Shown: piece after piece, positions 12,090 to 23,672 of the stretch
Layout of the letters: every line of letters begins with the position of its first letter
Numbering within the stretch: the stretch's first letter is position 1
Assembly (NCBI GenBank): GCA_030062745.1
Contig: CP099852.1
Span: forward strand, 20,916,266-20,980,265
Direction of reading: 5' to 3'
DNA: 64,000 bases
Origin: Capitulum mitella
Taxonomy: Eukaryota > Arthropoda > Thecostraca > Pollicipedomorpha > Pollicipedidae
The notes under the pieces: generated by a model
What the model was told of the DNA's origin: nothing
The model's input: the letters and a program-made list of their open reading frames with translations, nothing else
Database searches by the model: none
Translations under genes and position numbers: made by a program

Positions 12090-13312
12090 ATGCTGGACAG
12101 CGCCTGTGTGGTACCGACAGAGGCAGGACAGTGACTGTGTGGTACCGACAGAGGCAGGACAGTGACTGTGTGGTACCGACAGAGGCAGGACAGTGACTGT
12201 GGTACCGACAGGGGATTGGGCAGAGACAGGTGACTGTGTGGTACCGACAGAGGCAGGACAGTGGCTGTGTGGTACCGACAGAGGCAGGACAGTGATCGTG
12301 CGGTACCGAGAGGCAGGACAGTGACTGTGTGGAGGGGGACGTGGTGGTACCGACAGAGGCAGGACAGTGACTGTGTGGTACCGACAGAGGCAGGACACTG
12401 ACTGTGTGGTACCAACAGAGGCAGGACAGTGATTGTGTGGTACCGACAGAGGCAGGACAGTGATCGTGCGGTACCGAGAGAGGCAGGACAGTGACTGTGT
12501 GGTACCGACAGAGGCAGGACAGTGACTGTGTGGTACCGACAGAGGCAGGACAAGGATCCGGCGGGACCGGGAGAGGGAGGAAAAGGACCGGGGGGGAACA
12601 AAAAGAGGCAGGACACTGACTGTGTGGTGCCGACAGAGGCAGGACACTGACTGTGTGGTACCGACAGAGGCAGGACAGTGACTGTGTGGTACCGACAGAG
12701 GCAGGACAGTGATCGTGCGGTACCGAGAGAGGCAGGACAGTGACTGTGTGGTACCGACAGAGGCAGGACAGTGACTGTGTGGTACCGACAGAGGCAGGAC
12801 ACTGACTGTGTGGTACCGACAGAGACAGGACAGTGACTGTGTGGTACTGACAGAGGCAGGACACTGACTGTGTGGTACCGACAGAGGCAGGACAGTGACT
12901 GTGCGGTACCGACAGAGGCAGGACACTGACTGTGTGGTGCCGACAGAGGCAGGACACTGACTGTGTGGTACCGACAGAGGCAGGACAGTGACTGTGTGGT
13001 ACCGACAGAGGCAGGACAGTGATCGTGCGGTACCGAGAGAGGCAGGACACTGACTGTGTGGTACCGACAGAGGCAGGACAGTGACTGTGTGGTACCGACA
13101 GAGGCAGGACAGTGATCGTGCGGTACCGAGAGAGGCAGGACAGTGACTGTGTGGTACCGACAGAGGCAGGACACTGACTGTGTGGTACCGACAGAGGCAG
13201 GACAGTGACTGTGTGGTACCGACAGAGGCAGGACAGTGACTGTGCGGTACCGACAGAGGCAGGACACTGACTGTGTGGTACCGACAGAGGCAGGACAGTG
13301 ACTGCGCGGTGC
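12090..13312 (+). repeat. 31-bp minisatellite with 310-bp higher-order period
   Basis: About 39 units of 31 bp, each containing GTACCGACAGAGGCAGGACA followed by GTGACTGTGTG. The first full unit starts at 12111, the next at 12142. Variant units (CACTGACTG, GATCGTGCGG with CCGAGAGAGG) recur in the same order 310 bp apart (for example at 12608 and 12918), so blocks of ten units were duplicated. A diverged, purine-rich patch lies at 12551-12606. Because the minus strand of the unit has no stop in any frame, three long overlapping frames (up to about 486 codons) run through it. I read these as artefacts. Confidence 0.92.
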
Positions 13313-15926
13313 CGTTTGAGTTTTCTGCAGCTGGCTGCCCTCCAGGCCGGAGGTGAGCTCAGACGTCCCACGGGCAGCAGTTGTATCGCCACTCCTCTCG
13401 CAGCCACGCTCAGTCGGACGGTCGGAACTAGTGCCAGACTGCGGCGGTCTGCAGTTAAATGTTGGACTTCCCGATTTAACTCTATGATACCGACGAAATG
13501 CGTCCAAATCAACATCCAAACAAAGACAATGGCATTAACAAAAGTGCGGTTGTGGTTCCCAGCTTGCTATGCTTCTAACAAAACAATTTCGTATGTTGTG
13601 TCCCTCAGACAGGTTAACCCACCACCGACTGGGGGACGGCTGACCGCCCCCGAGGTTTTTCCGCGAATGCGACTGAACAAACGAACGCAGCGCCATAAAA
13701 CTTGACACATTTTTTGTTTGGGCATTTTTACACCGCGTCAAAGTTTTGACCTCGGGTCACGTCAGGTGTCTGACCTAGGTCGGGTAAAGCGGACCTAGGC
13801 TCGAAAAAGTTAAGCACCCTGTAAGTTTTTCAGAAAACATATCATGAAAAAGTTTCAGGAATTAGAGATCTTGATACATGTAACACATCTGCCATCTCAG
13901 ATTTTTAAGCCATTTTCCGGGCCAATGACCTCAGGTAAAACCCATTTTCTAGATATGTTATGGTTTTTCTTCGGAATCTGACGGATTTTTTCGTAAAATT
14001 TTTAGAGTGAGGTGATGCAGACATCACTTTGGCGTCGATGGACAAGGTATCAATGACTTCCGACCACTGACCTGAGGTCAGGTCACGAATAGCTTATGGG
14101 TCAAAGTGCACCGCCCTCAAAATCGGGGATGACGTACTCAGAATGGGAAGAAAATGTCACAACTGGCTTGCACAGTTGAGAGTAACACCAAGAATATAAA
14201 AGTTTCAAAAAACTGCATATTTTGGAAATAAACACTCGCAAAGAAAGCTCGGCCAATTGCTCTGAGTGATAACAACTGAATTTCTCCAAAATTTAAGCAC
14301 AAAAAAAACATCACAAGAACCCCATGATTAATATATATTTCATGGAAGACCTATATCATGAAAATGAGGACAAGCTAAAACTGGTTCCCATTAATTTCAT
14401 ACCGCGTTTGGCTACGGCGCCCGCCGGCAGTCGGCGCGACAATCGCCGTGTCTTTAACTCAACATTCCAGCGTATACATTGAACAAATCAGAGAAATTAG
14501 GCGTGTGTCGGTATCTGCGGACTTTTACCTGTTCAGTGGTGCTTTTACCTAGACGTTATTAATCACAGCCTTTGAGATCCCGCCGTTTCTCGGTTTCATG
14601 CAGTCGGCTGTGAGAAAACACTGATAGGGCATAAATGGCCTACATATCGCAAAAAATGAGACCAGATTCCAACTCTTCTTATCACGAGCTTTCCAACGCT
14701 GTGCTTATTTTTATCTACTTTATCTTTATCGTGCGACCTTCTTTATCGTGCCACCAGTCCTTCGTTAGTTCGAGGAGGGCGGTCAACCCCCAGTCGAGCG
14801 TGATCGGCGCCGACTGCCAATGGGCCGCGAGTTTAAGACGTTACGAGGGCAAGAAACATATATTCGTGCTACTGAAAAAGAAATTTACTTGAACCCGATA
14901 CAAAATATACTATTTACACCAGCAGACGTTACCGGTCCCCACACAGCACGAACAAGGTGGCTCCTGTTGCTTGTCGGGCGACGGCGATGTCGTCGGGGCT
15001 CCATGTGTTAAATTGTAATGTGTTTATGGTGACACGACTGTTGTTAAGTGTTAAGTGCTATGTTGTTAACAGGAGAAGCTGCATTTCTGTGAACTGAATG
15101 TTGTGGGTGAGAGCAGCTTCTTGGTGTCCTTGGCGCTCGTGGTGAGCACCAGGACGTGTTTGTGGTGTCTGGTGAACTGGCCCTGGGTTGTGCTGTGGGT
15201 GGTGTTCGAGTGTCTTAGTCAGTGTGAACGCCGACTCCTTGGCGACGTCGTGTGCGGAGTCCGTGGTAGATGCCGACGACGAAAGAGCCGTCCTCGGCGG
15301 TGATGGGATAATACATGGTTTTTAGAGAGGTGTGTGTGGTGTGTTAGTAGGTTTCGGGCACTGGTGGCCCCGGAAAAGTGGAAGACCGGTTTCGTTGACC
15401 CCCAGGCCCAGGCGTTAGCCCAGGGGCCGTCCAGTCCTGGCCGCAATGGCCCCAAGCAGGGGGGTATACACCGTTAGGTATCAGCCGTCTTATAACTTAT
15501 AGAAAAAAGAGAGAAAGAGAAACAGGGCGGGAGGGATTTCCAGTTGGGTAACAGGACGCCCAGTGTAGGCTCTCCATCGGTGCTTTTTGTCTTGAGTCTT
15601 TGGGTCTGCTGCTCACCTGGTCCTCTTGTTTACACCTTCCGTTCCTGACGAGCGAATCGAATGTTTGCCAACAGGGGGAAATTTAGCTAGAGTACCCCCT
15701 CGGATAACAAACAACCAGGCATTTTAACCCCGGACGTGACGGGGCTAACACACAGCCTCCACAACAGGTGTGGGCGATATCCTGGCCAGCACGGTAAAGA
15801 CCTCTCGGTACTTTTCGAGAGGAGTAGGTCATCACTGGCGCCCTGTCTAAAACTGAGATTCCAAAGAAGCTTTTTTTGAAGGAGGCCTAAGTAATCACTT
15901 CAAGCAACAGATTCGAGGACCCCCTT
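13313..15926. other. No gene recognised
   Basis: A TGACCT/AGGTCA-rich patch lies at about 13745-14080. GT-rich, GC-rich sequence fills 15000-15480, and a GAGAAA-rich purine patch lies near 15506-15530. TGGCGCCC at about 15836 resembles a primer-binding-site core, but I see no LTR pair around it. No exon supported. Confidence 0.35.
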
Positions 15927-17307
15927 TCACTTCCTCCGGCGCGTTTTGCCTTCGACAACGGTGGCAGCGGACTGAGCCGGACCGCGCGTCAGGCCGGACA
16001 GCCGGACGGCAGGGACCGGACAGCAGGGGCCGGACAGCCGGCAGGGGGGCCGGACAGCAGGGGCCGGACAGCAGGGGCCGACGGCAGTCAGCCGTCTGCC
16101 GGCTCTCGACCCGGGCTGGGGAGAAAAATACGAAATGTCCGGTCTGGCGGTGGCAATGCGATCCGAATATATCTCCGGTAAGACTGCTGCACATTTGGTA
16201 AGCATCTTCTGTTTAGGGACACAGTCATACCAGCTTCAGATCATAAGACAATGCGGGTCCAGTGAACGAGTGCACGAATTCCATTGCTTCATTGTTCTAG
16301 GAAGCACGCGGCCACTATTTGCATGCGTTCACTTGCGAAACAGCAGAGATCCACAGTCAATGTTTATCTTCCTTACCCGCCTATCTCGCCGATCCTGCCA
16401 GAAGCAGTGCCGCTTGCTGCGGCCGAAGCCGAAATGCAGCCCGGCCTGCACGAGAAGGCCCGCATGCTGCGGAAGCTCCGCCCGTCCGGTGAGACGAGAC
16501 GGTGCTGCACTTCCTCATGACAGCACAAGACGGCCATCTCGGCCGGTCTCCAGCGGGTAAACTGCCTGCTGGGCCGACCGGCGGCCGCCTGCTGGCCGGG
16601 CTGCTGCTGCCGGCTCTGGTATACTTCCCCAGGCGCCAGCACCTGCTCCGCCCGAGCCGCCATGTAGTACGGCCGCAGGGCCTCCATCTGGGAACACAAA
16701 TCGAACGGCCGGGCGTCAACATCACCGCTCGCGCTCAGGTGCAAGGCTCGACTCGGGCAGTAATTAACGCTTAGTGACGGACTCACGGTACGAAGAATTT
16801 CCCCGCCCCCTTCAGCCAGTGCTTACAATCCTGATGCCGGTCACTTCCTCCACCGCCACTACCGGACCGGTGGGGAACGGCATGATTCCCGCTGGTGGCT
16901 GCCGGCGACACACAATCAATGACGTCAACATCAGAGGAACAATGGTCGATCGTTTCATCTGACTTGAGATGTGGTGCCTGTATACCTTGTCGTCCACCAC
17001 ACAAATGGAAACAGACAGAGAGGTGATGATGGCGGCACTGCATGCATTGTGCTTTCATCAACAAAACTTATGGAAAATTGGCGTGTGTCTTCCAAACGTG
17101 AAACATTTTGTTGAGGCTTTAACAATAGCTTCCAATTGTTCTATGCACTTATCGGGGCGACCGGCATCGGCGCTCCTTCCGCGGGCTGGAACAGGGCGCC
17201 GGGCGGACCGTGGGGCTAAAGCGCCGGCTGGCCGACCCGTCCGAGGACGACGGACTCCCGCCGGGCCAGACGGGGTCCGGGGCGCTGGACGGGCCGGGCG
17301 GCGGCTC
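15927..17307 (-). pseudogene. YR-like gene copy A: 3' exons only
   Basis: Four minus-strand exons match the 3' part of the repeated gene: proline-rich 17153-17307 (starts EPPPGPSSAPDPVWPGGSPS), a 72-bp exon 16827-16898 (PPAGIMPFPTGPVVAVEEVT), the Myb-like exon 16377-16687 (MEALRPYYMAARAEQ...), and a terminal exon 15927-16115 (starts PGSRAGRRLTAVG, stop at 15927). Damage: the proline-rich exon has lost its donor (ATAAGT where other copies have GTAAGT) and its length is out of frame; the Myb-like exon has a one-base loss after RSMRAF compared with 18535-18852. The terminal exon is the only one in the window that stays open, the others reading TGA at the fourth codon. No upstream catalytic exons belong to it. 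Confidence 0.7.
15975..16085 (-). repeat. CCGGACAGCAGGGG minisatellite within terminal exon
   Basis: About seven imperfect units of roughly 14 bp. On the minus strand they read GPCCPAPAVRP-like peptides in the open frame of the terminal exon. The same repeat follows the Myb-like exon at 17930-18250 and 41806-41876. Confidence 0.7.
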
Positions 17308-17929
17308 CTGCGGCGGCATTCGTGCAAAAACATGAACAAACTCCCAAAGCTATTACAGGTATTACAACACCTCTAACGAATATAGCTTGTTCACAGGCAT
17401 CGAAAATGGTTTCGTCCTGTATTGTCGCGTATTTTGTCCGTGATTTATCGTTAGATGCACCGTTATGCCGGCGGCAGATCACGCGACGATTAGATCAGGC
17501 GACAATTTGATTTTAACACGCTAACCATCACCCGTCGGCCGGCGTCGAAGAGCGCGCTCTCCGGCTCGGACTCGGCGCCACACCAGGTTTTGCGGCGACC
17601 AGTTCCAGAAGCGAAGGCGGCGGCGGTGACAACCCCCTCTGCTGTGGCGGTGTAGGCGACGGTGGCGGCGGTGGCGGCCCCCGCTGCTGTGGCGGTGGAG
17701 GCGACGGGGCGGCGGCAGTGATCCGTGTCGATAAGACGCGAGCCGGGTGTTTGCGCACTTACGTGGCGCATTCTGTGGCTTTCAGTATGAAACACGGTCT
17801 GCCGCGAGAAGGCAGCCACAACAGACCGCGTCTCCGTTTTTCCTTACCCAGAACTGAGTCCCCTGCCCGTGGCGGAACGGACCGAGCAGACGAAACTGGG
17901 GATGAGCCGCTCCGCACGCCGTCAGCCCG
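17308..17929. other. Intergenic, GGC/CCG triplet-rich patch
   Basis: GGCGGCGGTG-type triplets at about 17610-17715 leave several frames open. It lies between gene copies A and B on the minus strand. No exon supported. Confidence 0.4.
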
Positions 17930-18250
17930 ACGGCAGGGGCCGGACGGCAGGGGCCGGACAGCAGCCGGACAGCAGGGGACGGACGGCAGGGGCCGGACAG
18001 CAGCCGGACAGCAGGGGACGGACAGCAGCCGGACAGCAGGGGACGGACGGCAGGGGCCGGACGGCAGGGGCCGGACAGCAGGGGCCGGACAGCAGGGGCC
18101 GGACGGCAGGGGCCGGACAGCAGGGGACGGACGGCAGGGGCCGGACAGCAGCCGGACAGCAGGGGCCGGATAGCAGGGGCCGGACGGCAGGGGCCGGACA
18201 GCAGCCGGACAGCAGGGGCCGAACAGCAGGGGCCGGACGGAAGCCAACCG
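17930..18250 (-). repeat. GGCCGGACAGCAGG minisatellite (expanded)
   Basis: Over 20 units of 13-14 bp with GACGG/GACAG variants, directly 3' of the terminal-exon start of copy B. It is the expanded counterpart of 15975-16085 and 41806-41876. Frames through it (Gly/Arg/Gln/Pro-rich or Pro/Ala/Cys/Val-rich) are open because the unit lacks stops. Confidence 0.85.
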
Positions 18251-18258
18251 TCGGCTGC

Positions 18259-21200
18259 TCACGACCCTGGCTGGGGAAAAGTGCGAAATGTTACGTCTGA
18301 TGGTAAAAATGCTCTCCCAATGAATCTCCCGTCAGATTGTTCTGTGTTCATCTCGTCATGTTTTCTTTAGGGCTACAGCCATGTACCACCTAGAGGTCAT
18401 GCGATATCTGGGTTCCAATGAACAATTTAACGGATTCTAGTGCTTTGTTGTTCTCGGAAGCAAGCGAACAATATTCGCGTGGGCTCAACTGTAAAAGCAC
18501 ACACATTCAAAGCCACAATGTTTCTGTTCTTTACCTGCCTATCTCTCCGGCGCCGCCGGTACCAATGCTGTTCAGTCCGGCCAAAGCTGAAGTATAGCCC
18601 GGCCTGCACGAGGAAAGCCCGCATGCTCCGGAAGGTCCGCCCGTCCGGAGACACCAGGCGGTGCTGGACCTCCTCGTGCCAGCGCATGACGGCCATCTCG
18701 GCCGGGCTCCAGCGGGCGTAATGCCGCCCGCTGGGCCGACCGACGACCGCCTGCTGGCCGGGCTGCTGCTGCTGTCCGCTGCTGTAGGTGTCACCCGGCG
18801 CCAGCCCCTGCTCGAGCCGAGCAGCCTCGTAGTAAGGCTGCAGGGCCTCCATCTGGGAACATAAGCCGAAACGCCGGACATCAACATCACCGCTCGCGCT
18901 CCGGTGCAAGGTTCGACTCAGGCTGTAATTAACGCTTAATGGTACGCTGTATAGTATGGGTATGCAGTATGTAGGTACATGGTACGGGTAGGTAAAGGGC
19001 TCACGGTACAGAGCATTCTCCCCGCTCCCTGCAACCACTACTTACGATCCTGATGCCGGTCGCCTCCTCCACCGCCACCACCGGACCGGTGGGGAATCGC
19101 ACGATTTCCGCTGGTGGCTGCCGGCGACATACAATCATTGACTTCATTATCAGTGACACAACAATCGTCTGTTTTTCGTGTGACTTCAGTTGTGGTTCTC
19201 GCTTACTTGGTAGTTAATCACACAAACGGAAACCGACTAAGAGATAATGACAGCAACATTACATGCATTGTTTTTCATGCATAGGAGAGCTTAAAGAAAA
19301 TTACGGTGTGTCTGAGAATCGCAGAACGTTTTCTTAGGTCTTTGATGAATTCCTTCACGACTGTTGTTCTTTTCACTTACCGTGGCGACCGGCATCGGCG
19401 CTGCTTGAGCGGGCTGGGGCGTGGCGCCCGACGGGCCGGGCCGCGGCGGGCCGGTAGCCGCTGCCCAACCGCGGGCGGCCGCCACGGTAGCGGCGGCGGG
19501 CCACGCGACGGGCTCAGGCGGACCGGCGGGCTGCGGCGGGTCTCGGCTGCAGGCCAGCGGGCAACACCTCGGGCTGAGGCAGGCCGACAGGCTGCGGCGG
19601 ATAGGCGAGCTGAGGCGGGCTGCGGCGGGTCCTCACCAGGGCCACCAGGAGGCTGTTCCGGGATGGCCGACTCGTCCGAGGAGGACCCCGGACTCCCGCC
19701 GGGCCACACGGGGTCCGGAGCGCTGGACTGGCTGGGCTGCGGCTCCTGCGGGCAAAGTCAGAGACCGACCGTTTGTATTCAGGCGATACGGTACATGTCA
19801 GACACCGGCCCGCACGCAAAGGACACTGGTCATGGAGCACTGCTGCCGCCATAATGCGCACGACATTACCGCTGACCAAAACCATGGATTCATTACGACC
19901 TGGATTAGTAGCTGGCGTTTCGCCGTTTTGCCAGTTGGCAAAACGGCGAAAGGGCCTTTATCCGAAGAAATCGCTGGGTTTTCTTAGCCCAGTTTTCGGA
20001 TGCCAGAGGTGAAGACAAATTTAACGAAGGCATCTATCTCTCTTCGATCTCAAACAGCCATCACTCTTTGGCCGCCGAAAAGGCTGGGCTTTGCCACCCG
20101 AAACCCCGTAACAAATGCTGCACAAGAGAACGCGGCCAGGACCGAGCTGCGCTACAGAGACGGGTCGTTCCAATTCCCGAGGATTCTGTTTCGCCCCCTT
20201 CTACTGATGCGATGTAGCTAAGTCACTACTCGGCTCCAGCAGCTCGACTGGAAGCCAGCTGGAAGCCAGCCAAGCCACGACACCGCAGCGCGCCCGCAAA
20301 AAGACGCCCGCGCCTGCGACACGAAGACAAACAATGCGTCTCGTACGCCAGGGCTGCGGATTGCTTTGACAATTCATCGGCACGTGCGTGTTGGCCCAGA
20401 CAGCAAACCCGCGCGCGGACACCGAGCGCAACGTACCCTCTGTACGCGGCGTTTCAATGGCCACGGCCAACGCAGAATGGCCGACGCAACAACTCGACGG
20501 AGACCGGACTATTCGATCGCTCGTCGGAGCTCGACGTTCGCTCGTCACTAACCGGATTTGTGTTGTCTCCTGAGACCGACCAGGCCCTCCGCCACCTGCG
20601 CGAACTGGCGCGTCACGGCCGCCGACCGCAGCGTCCACGCCGACTGGGTGACGCGACTGCAGAAATGCTGCAGGGCCCTCATCAGCCGCAGGCCGTTGAA
20701 GGGCTGGACCCTGAGCATTCTCGCAATCGCGCCGAACACCTGTCGGCAGAAAGAGTACGTCTCGGAAAACGGCCGGCCCGCGGCCGCTGTCCGGCGCGCA
20801 ATACAGTCACGCCGCGCACAGAACGCGCGCGCAAAAACTTGGCGTCACGCGGACACCGCCACTGTTCAAACGGGGATTATCGTGCCGTGAGAAAAATTGA
20901 AGGCAACTACATTTCCCCGCTGCCGCGGCAGTCGACTCACCGCTGCGGTCGACGTCTGATCGCAGGCGATGTGGCGCCAGTCGTCGTCGCCGCCGCCGAC
21001 GTCGGCCAGCCGCAGCAGCTGGCTCAACGCCTGGCTGTTGGCCAGCTGCTGCTGCTGGTACTGAAAACAGAGAACCGCCTTTCAGCACGAGGTGCCGCTC
21101 GCGCAAAGCGTGACGACTCGTCTCGCTGGACCGCGGACACTGCCGGCCGTCTGTACGCAAGCGGGCTGGCTCGAGTGCCGAGGCTCGACGACGCTTTTTC

Positions 21201-22990
21201 GTCACGCGGCCGGTTACCTGTGCCAAAAGCTTGCCGCAAAACGCGACACCATTACCACCGCCGTCAGGTGCGCGTGCGACTCACCGTGCCCGTGTGCCGG
21301 TACAGGTCGTTTTCCACGCCGTCCAGTCGCAGAGACGCGGCAAGGACCCGTTCCGGCAGCGGCTCGCCGGACAGCTGTGCCTCCTCCTCCTCCAGCTCCT
21401 GCGCACGGCGCCGCACCCGAATCGCTTCCTGCGAACACGCGCCGGTCGTCAGTCGCCTCCTCGCGGACGACCAAATAGCTCACGGAGCAGCTGCACGAGG
21501 CAAGGCACAGGGCGCACTGCGGCACGTGCGCGTCGGCGCGTCGAGCTCAGGCATTCAAGCGCGTCACGGCGCCGACCACTGACGCGCGCCGTCATTGTCT
21601 GTCGTCTGTGGACCCCATGGCCGTAACAAATCCGATGTAAAACCGCTGGCGATTCGCAGAAAACAGGACCAGCCAAGACGGCAGCAGCCAATACGGCGCT
21701 CACTCACGTTGATGCGATCGATGGTCTTCTCGTGCACAGGAGCGGAGAGTTCCCTTGCCGCCGCCTCCGTCATGGCTCGCAGGCACTGCGGCGCACGTGA
21801 AGGTTGGCGCGTCACTATTCACAGTCAGCACCTTGCGCGCGGCCACCTGACAGCCGACGGCGCGGACGGCCACAGAGGGTATACCTGTATAGGAATCTGC
21901 AGATGAGGCACGAGTAGTTTCACGGTGCAGCAGCCACCAGCGACGTTTCCGACATTCAGATTACAGCTATGCTCGGAAATTTAGAGCTCAATGGCCTTCT
22001 GGACATCGGCACGCATGCACAGCTCGATGAATTTTAAATGCGGCACAAAGATAATTTTTTCGGACGCGCTCGGCCGGCGGTGGACGTTTCCGGATCGGGT
22101 GGATCATTTCAGCGACGCGCTCACCTGTCGCTTTGTCTTAACAAGGTGCGCGCAAACAGCTCCTGCTGCCGCACCTGCCGCCCCTGCTCCGGGTGCACGC
22201 GCCGCACGTGGCTCTGACAGCTGCGCAGCCCGTTGCGGCCGGCACCGAACCAGACGGTCGGCCGGCACAACGGGCAGCGCACCTCCACGCTGAAAACGCA
22301 CAGCAGCGCGTCAGCCACCGTCCAATGTCCGACCGTGCTCGTCCATCAAGAACAACACAACGTTTTTCGGATGGCGATCGCTCTTCCGACGGTTCCGACT
22401 GCCACTGTCTGCGTTTACGCCATTATAACACGTGAGTTTGTTATTGGATCTCTTCCGCTCTGCCGAGAACGAATGGTGACTCACCGGTCGGCGGCGGCGT
22501 GTCGGTACAGGCGGCGGCGGCGGCGGCGGCGGCGGAAGTAAATTCCGGGCCACAACCCACCGTGGTGCGGCAGCTTGCTGCTGCCGTGATGCCCCAGGCC
22601 GGGTGGACGGCGCCTGGCGCGCCGCCGTGGCGGGGCCGGCCGGCCTCCAGTCCCGGCGTTGGGCGGGCGCCACGGGTTGGCGCGGTTGCGTGCCGCCGGG
22701 GAAGACCCGCACGCGCACGCGCAAACGCCGGGCCGCTCGCTGCGCCGGGCTGAGTACTTGGCCGCCAGCGGCCGGCCGCAGCAAGCTGTCCGCCGATGGT
22801 CGGGCGAGCCCGCTGGGCTCAAGGCCGGGCCGGCGGCGCGAGAGCCCGGACGGCCTCTGGCTGCGCCGGCTCTTCGCCAGCGAGACAGCCAGGCCGTCCG
22901 GGCCAGAGGCCGGGAGCTGCTGCTCCCAGGCGGTGGGGCGTCGGCGCCCTCTCTCTCCATTGCTTGTCTGTGGACGTCGACGACAGAAAT
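18259..22990 (-). pseudogene. YR-like gene copy B: N-terminal and 3' exons
   Basis: Minus-strand exons in order: proline-rich about 22480-22990; C2H2 finger 22125-22289 (CPLC..., then CQSHVRRVHPEQ); a small exon ending 21718 with MTEAAARELSAPVHEKTIDR; 21285-21428 (144 bp, EAIRVRRRAQELEEEEAQLS); 20941-21060 (120 bp, YQQQQLANSQALSQLLRLAD); 20577-20739 (163 bp, VFGAIARMLRVQPFNGLRLM...); proline-rich 19381-19745; 19046-19117 (72 bp); Myb-like 18535-18852 (318 bp, ending RRRRRDRQ before GTAAAG); terminal-exon start 18270 with TGA after three codons. All catalytic-domain exons (equivalents of 38632-39991) are missing between 20577 and 19745, and the proline-rich exon is 365 bp, breaking the frame found in the 405-bp homologue. 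Individual exons look well kept; the copy as a whole cannot encode the recombinase. Confidence 0.75.
22125..22289 (-). CDS. C2H2-type zinc-finger exon of copy B
   Basis: The 165-bp minus-strand exon has an acceptor TTTTCAG and a donor CAG/GTGAGC. It reads EVRCPLCRPTVWFGAGRNG, then LRSCQSHVRRVHPEQ and LFARTLLRQSD. CPLC and SHVRRVH supply the Cys pair and His pair of a finger with a long Cys-His loop. N-terminal fingers of the type CPxC...HLxRVH are usual in animal tyrosine-recombinase-like proteins. This is the only complete finger of the family in the window; the plus copy at 32.54 kb keeps just the His half. Confidence 0.65.
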
Positions 22991-23004
22991 AAATGATGGC
23001 ACCT

Positions 23005-23165
23005 GACCCGGAGATGGACGTTGAAATGACACCAATGTTTTCATTGACACCGACATGAAATGGAGTTTGAAATGACACCAATGTTTTAATTGACACCGAC
23101 ATGAAATGGAGTTTGAAATGACACCAATGTTTTAACTGACACCGACATGAAATGGAGTTTGAAAT
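23005..23165 (+). repeat. 46-bp tandem repeat
   Basis: Units starting GACATGAAATGGAGTTTGAA at 23052, 23098 and 23144 give an exact 46-bp period, with a diverged unit in front. Confidence 0.85.
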
Positions 23166-23465
23166 GACGCTGTTTGCACGTGAATAACTCAGATCCTAGT
23201 TCATTGAGGCAACGGATTTTGCGTCGTCGACATCAACGCCAGGGTCGGCATGAGTGAGACCATTTACATCGCTTCGTTGAAATGGACGCCTGGGTCAAGA
23301 GCGCTTTCCTAACAGTGATCAAATTCCGATAACTTTTCTGGAAACTATGTCACGTGCAGCCCAGAAATTCCACTTTCACAGGACACAGATGACGCCCTGT
23401 TGTTCAAAGCCAGGCGGAAAAAAGGATCTCTTGACATTAACTACACATTACAACGGGAGTGAAGT

Positions 23466-23672
23466 AGAACGACCTGCCGCCCGACCCGCCATGTGGTACG
23501 GCCGCCGGGCCTCCATCTGGGAACATAAGCCGAACGGCCGGGCATCAACGTCACCGCTCACGCTCAGGTGCAAAGCTCGAGTGGGGCAGTGATTTGCGCT
23601 CCATGACGGGCTCACGGTACGGAGCACGTGCCTGCGGGGCTCCTTCGGGGCTGCCGCGGCAGCAGCAGCCTC
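23466..23672 (-). pseudogene. YR-like gene fragment (fused exon remnants)
   Basis: On the minus strand the start of the second proline-rich exon (acceptor CCGCAG, EAAAAAAAPKEPRRH, from 23672) runs directly into what is intron upstream of the Myb-like exon in other copies, then into the first 50 bp of that exon (MEARRPYHMAGRAAG, 23466-23516). A deletion removed most of the proline-rich exon and the 72-bp exon. It belongs with copy C (30.1-31.2 kb), from which it is separated by the retroelement at 24901-29383. Confidence 0.65.

Noticed and set aside
12055-13515. Overlapping minus-strand frames of 322-486 codons
   Set aside because: They follow from a 31-bp repeat with no stop in any minus frame; three different frames are equally open, and the peptides are pure repeat.
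15830-15850. TGGCGCCC as a retroelement primer-binding site
   Set aside because: No flanking LTR pair, TG/CA borders or gag-pol coding was found nearby.
17718-18300. Gly/Arg/Gln-rich or Pro/Cys-rich proteins
   Set aside because: Stop-free 13-14-bp minisatellite; copy B has a TGA just before it in the exon frame.
18895-18925. GGTTCGACTC as a tRNA or SINE B box
   Set aside because: No A box or cloverleaf around it; it lies in the conserved intron before the Myb-like exon in several copies.
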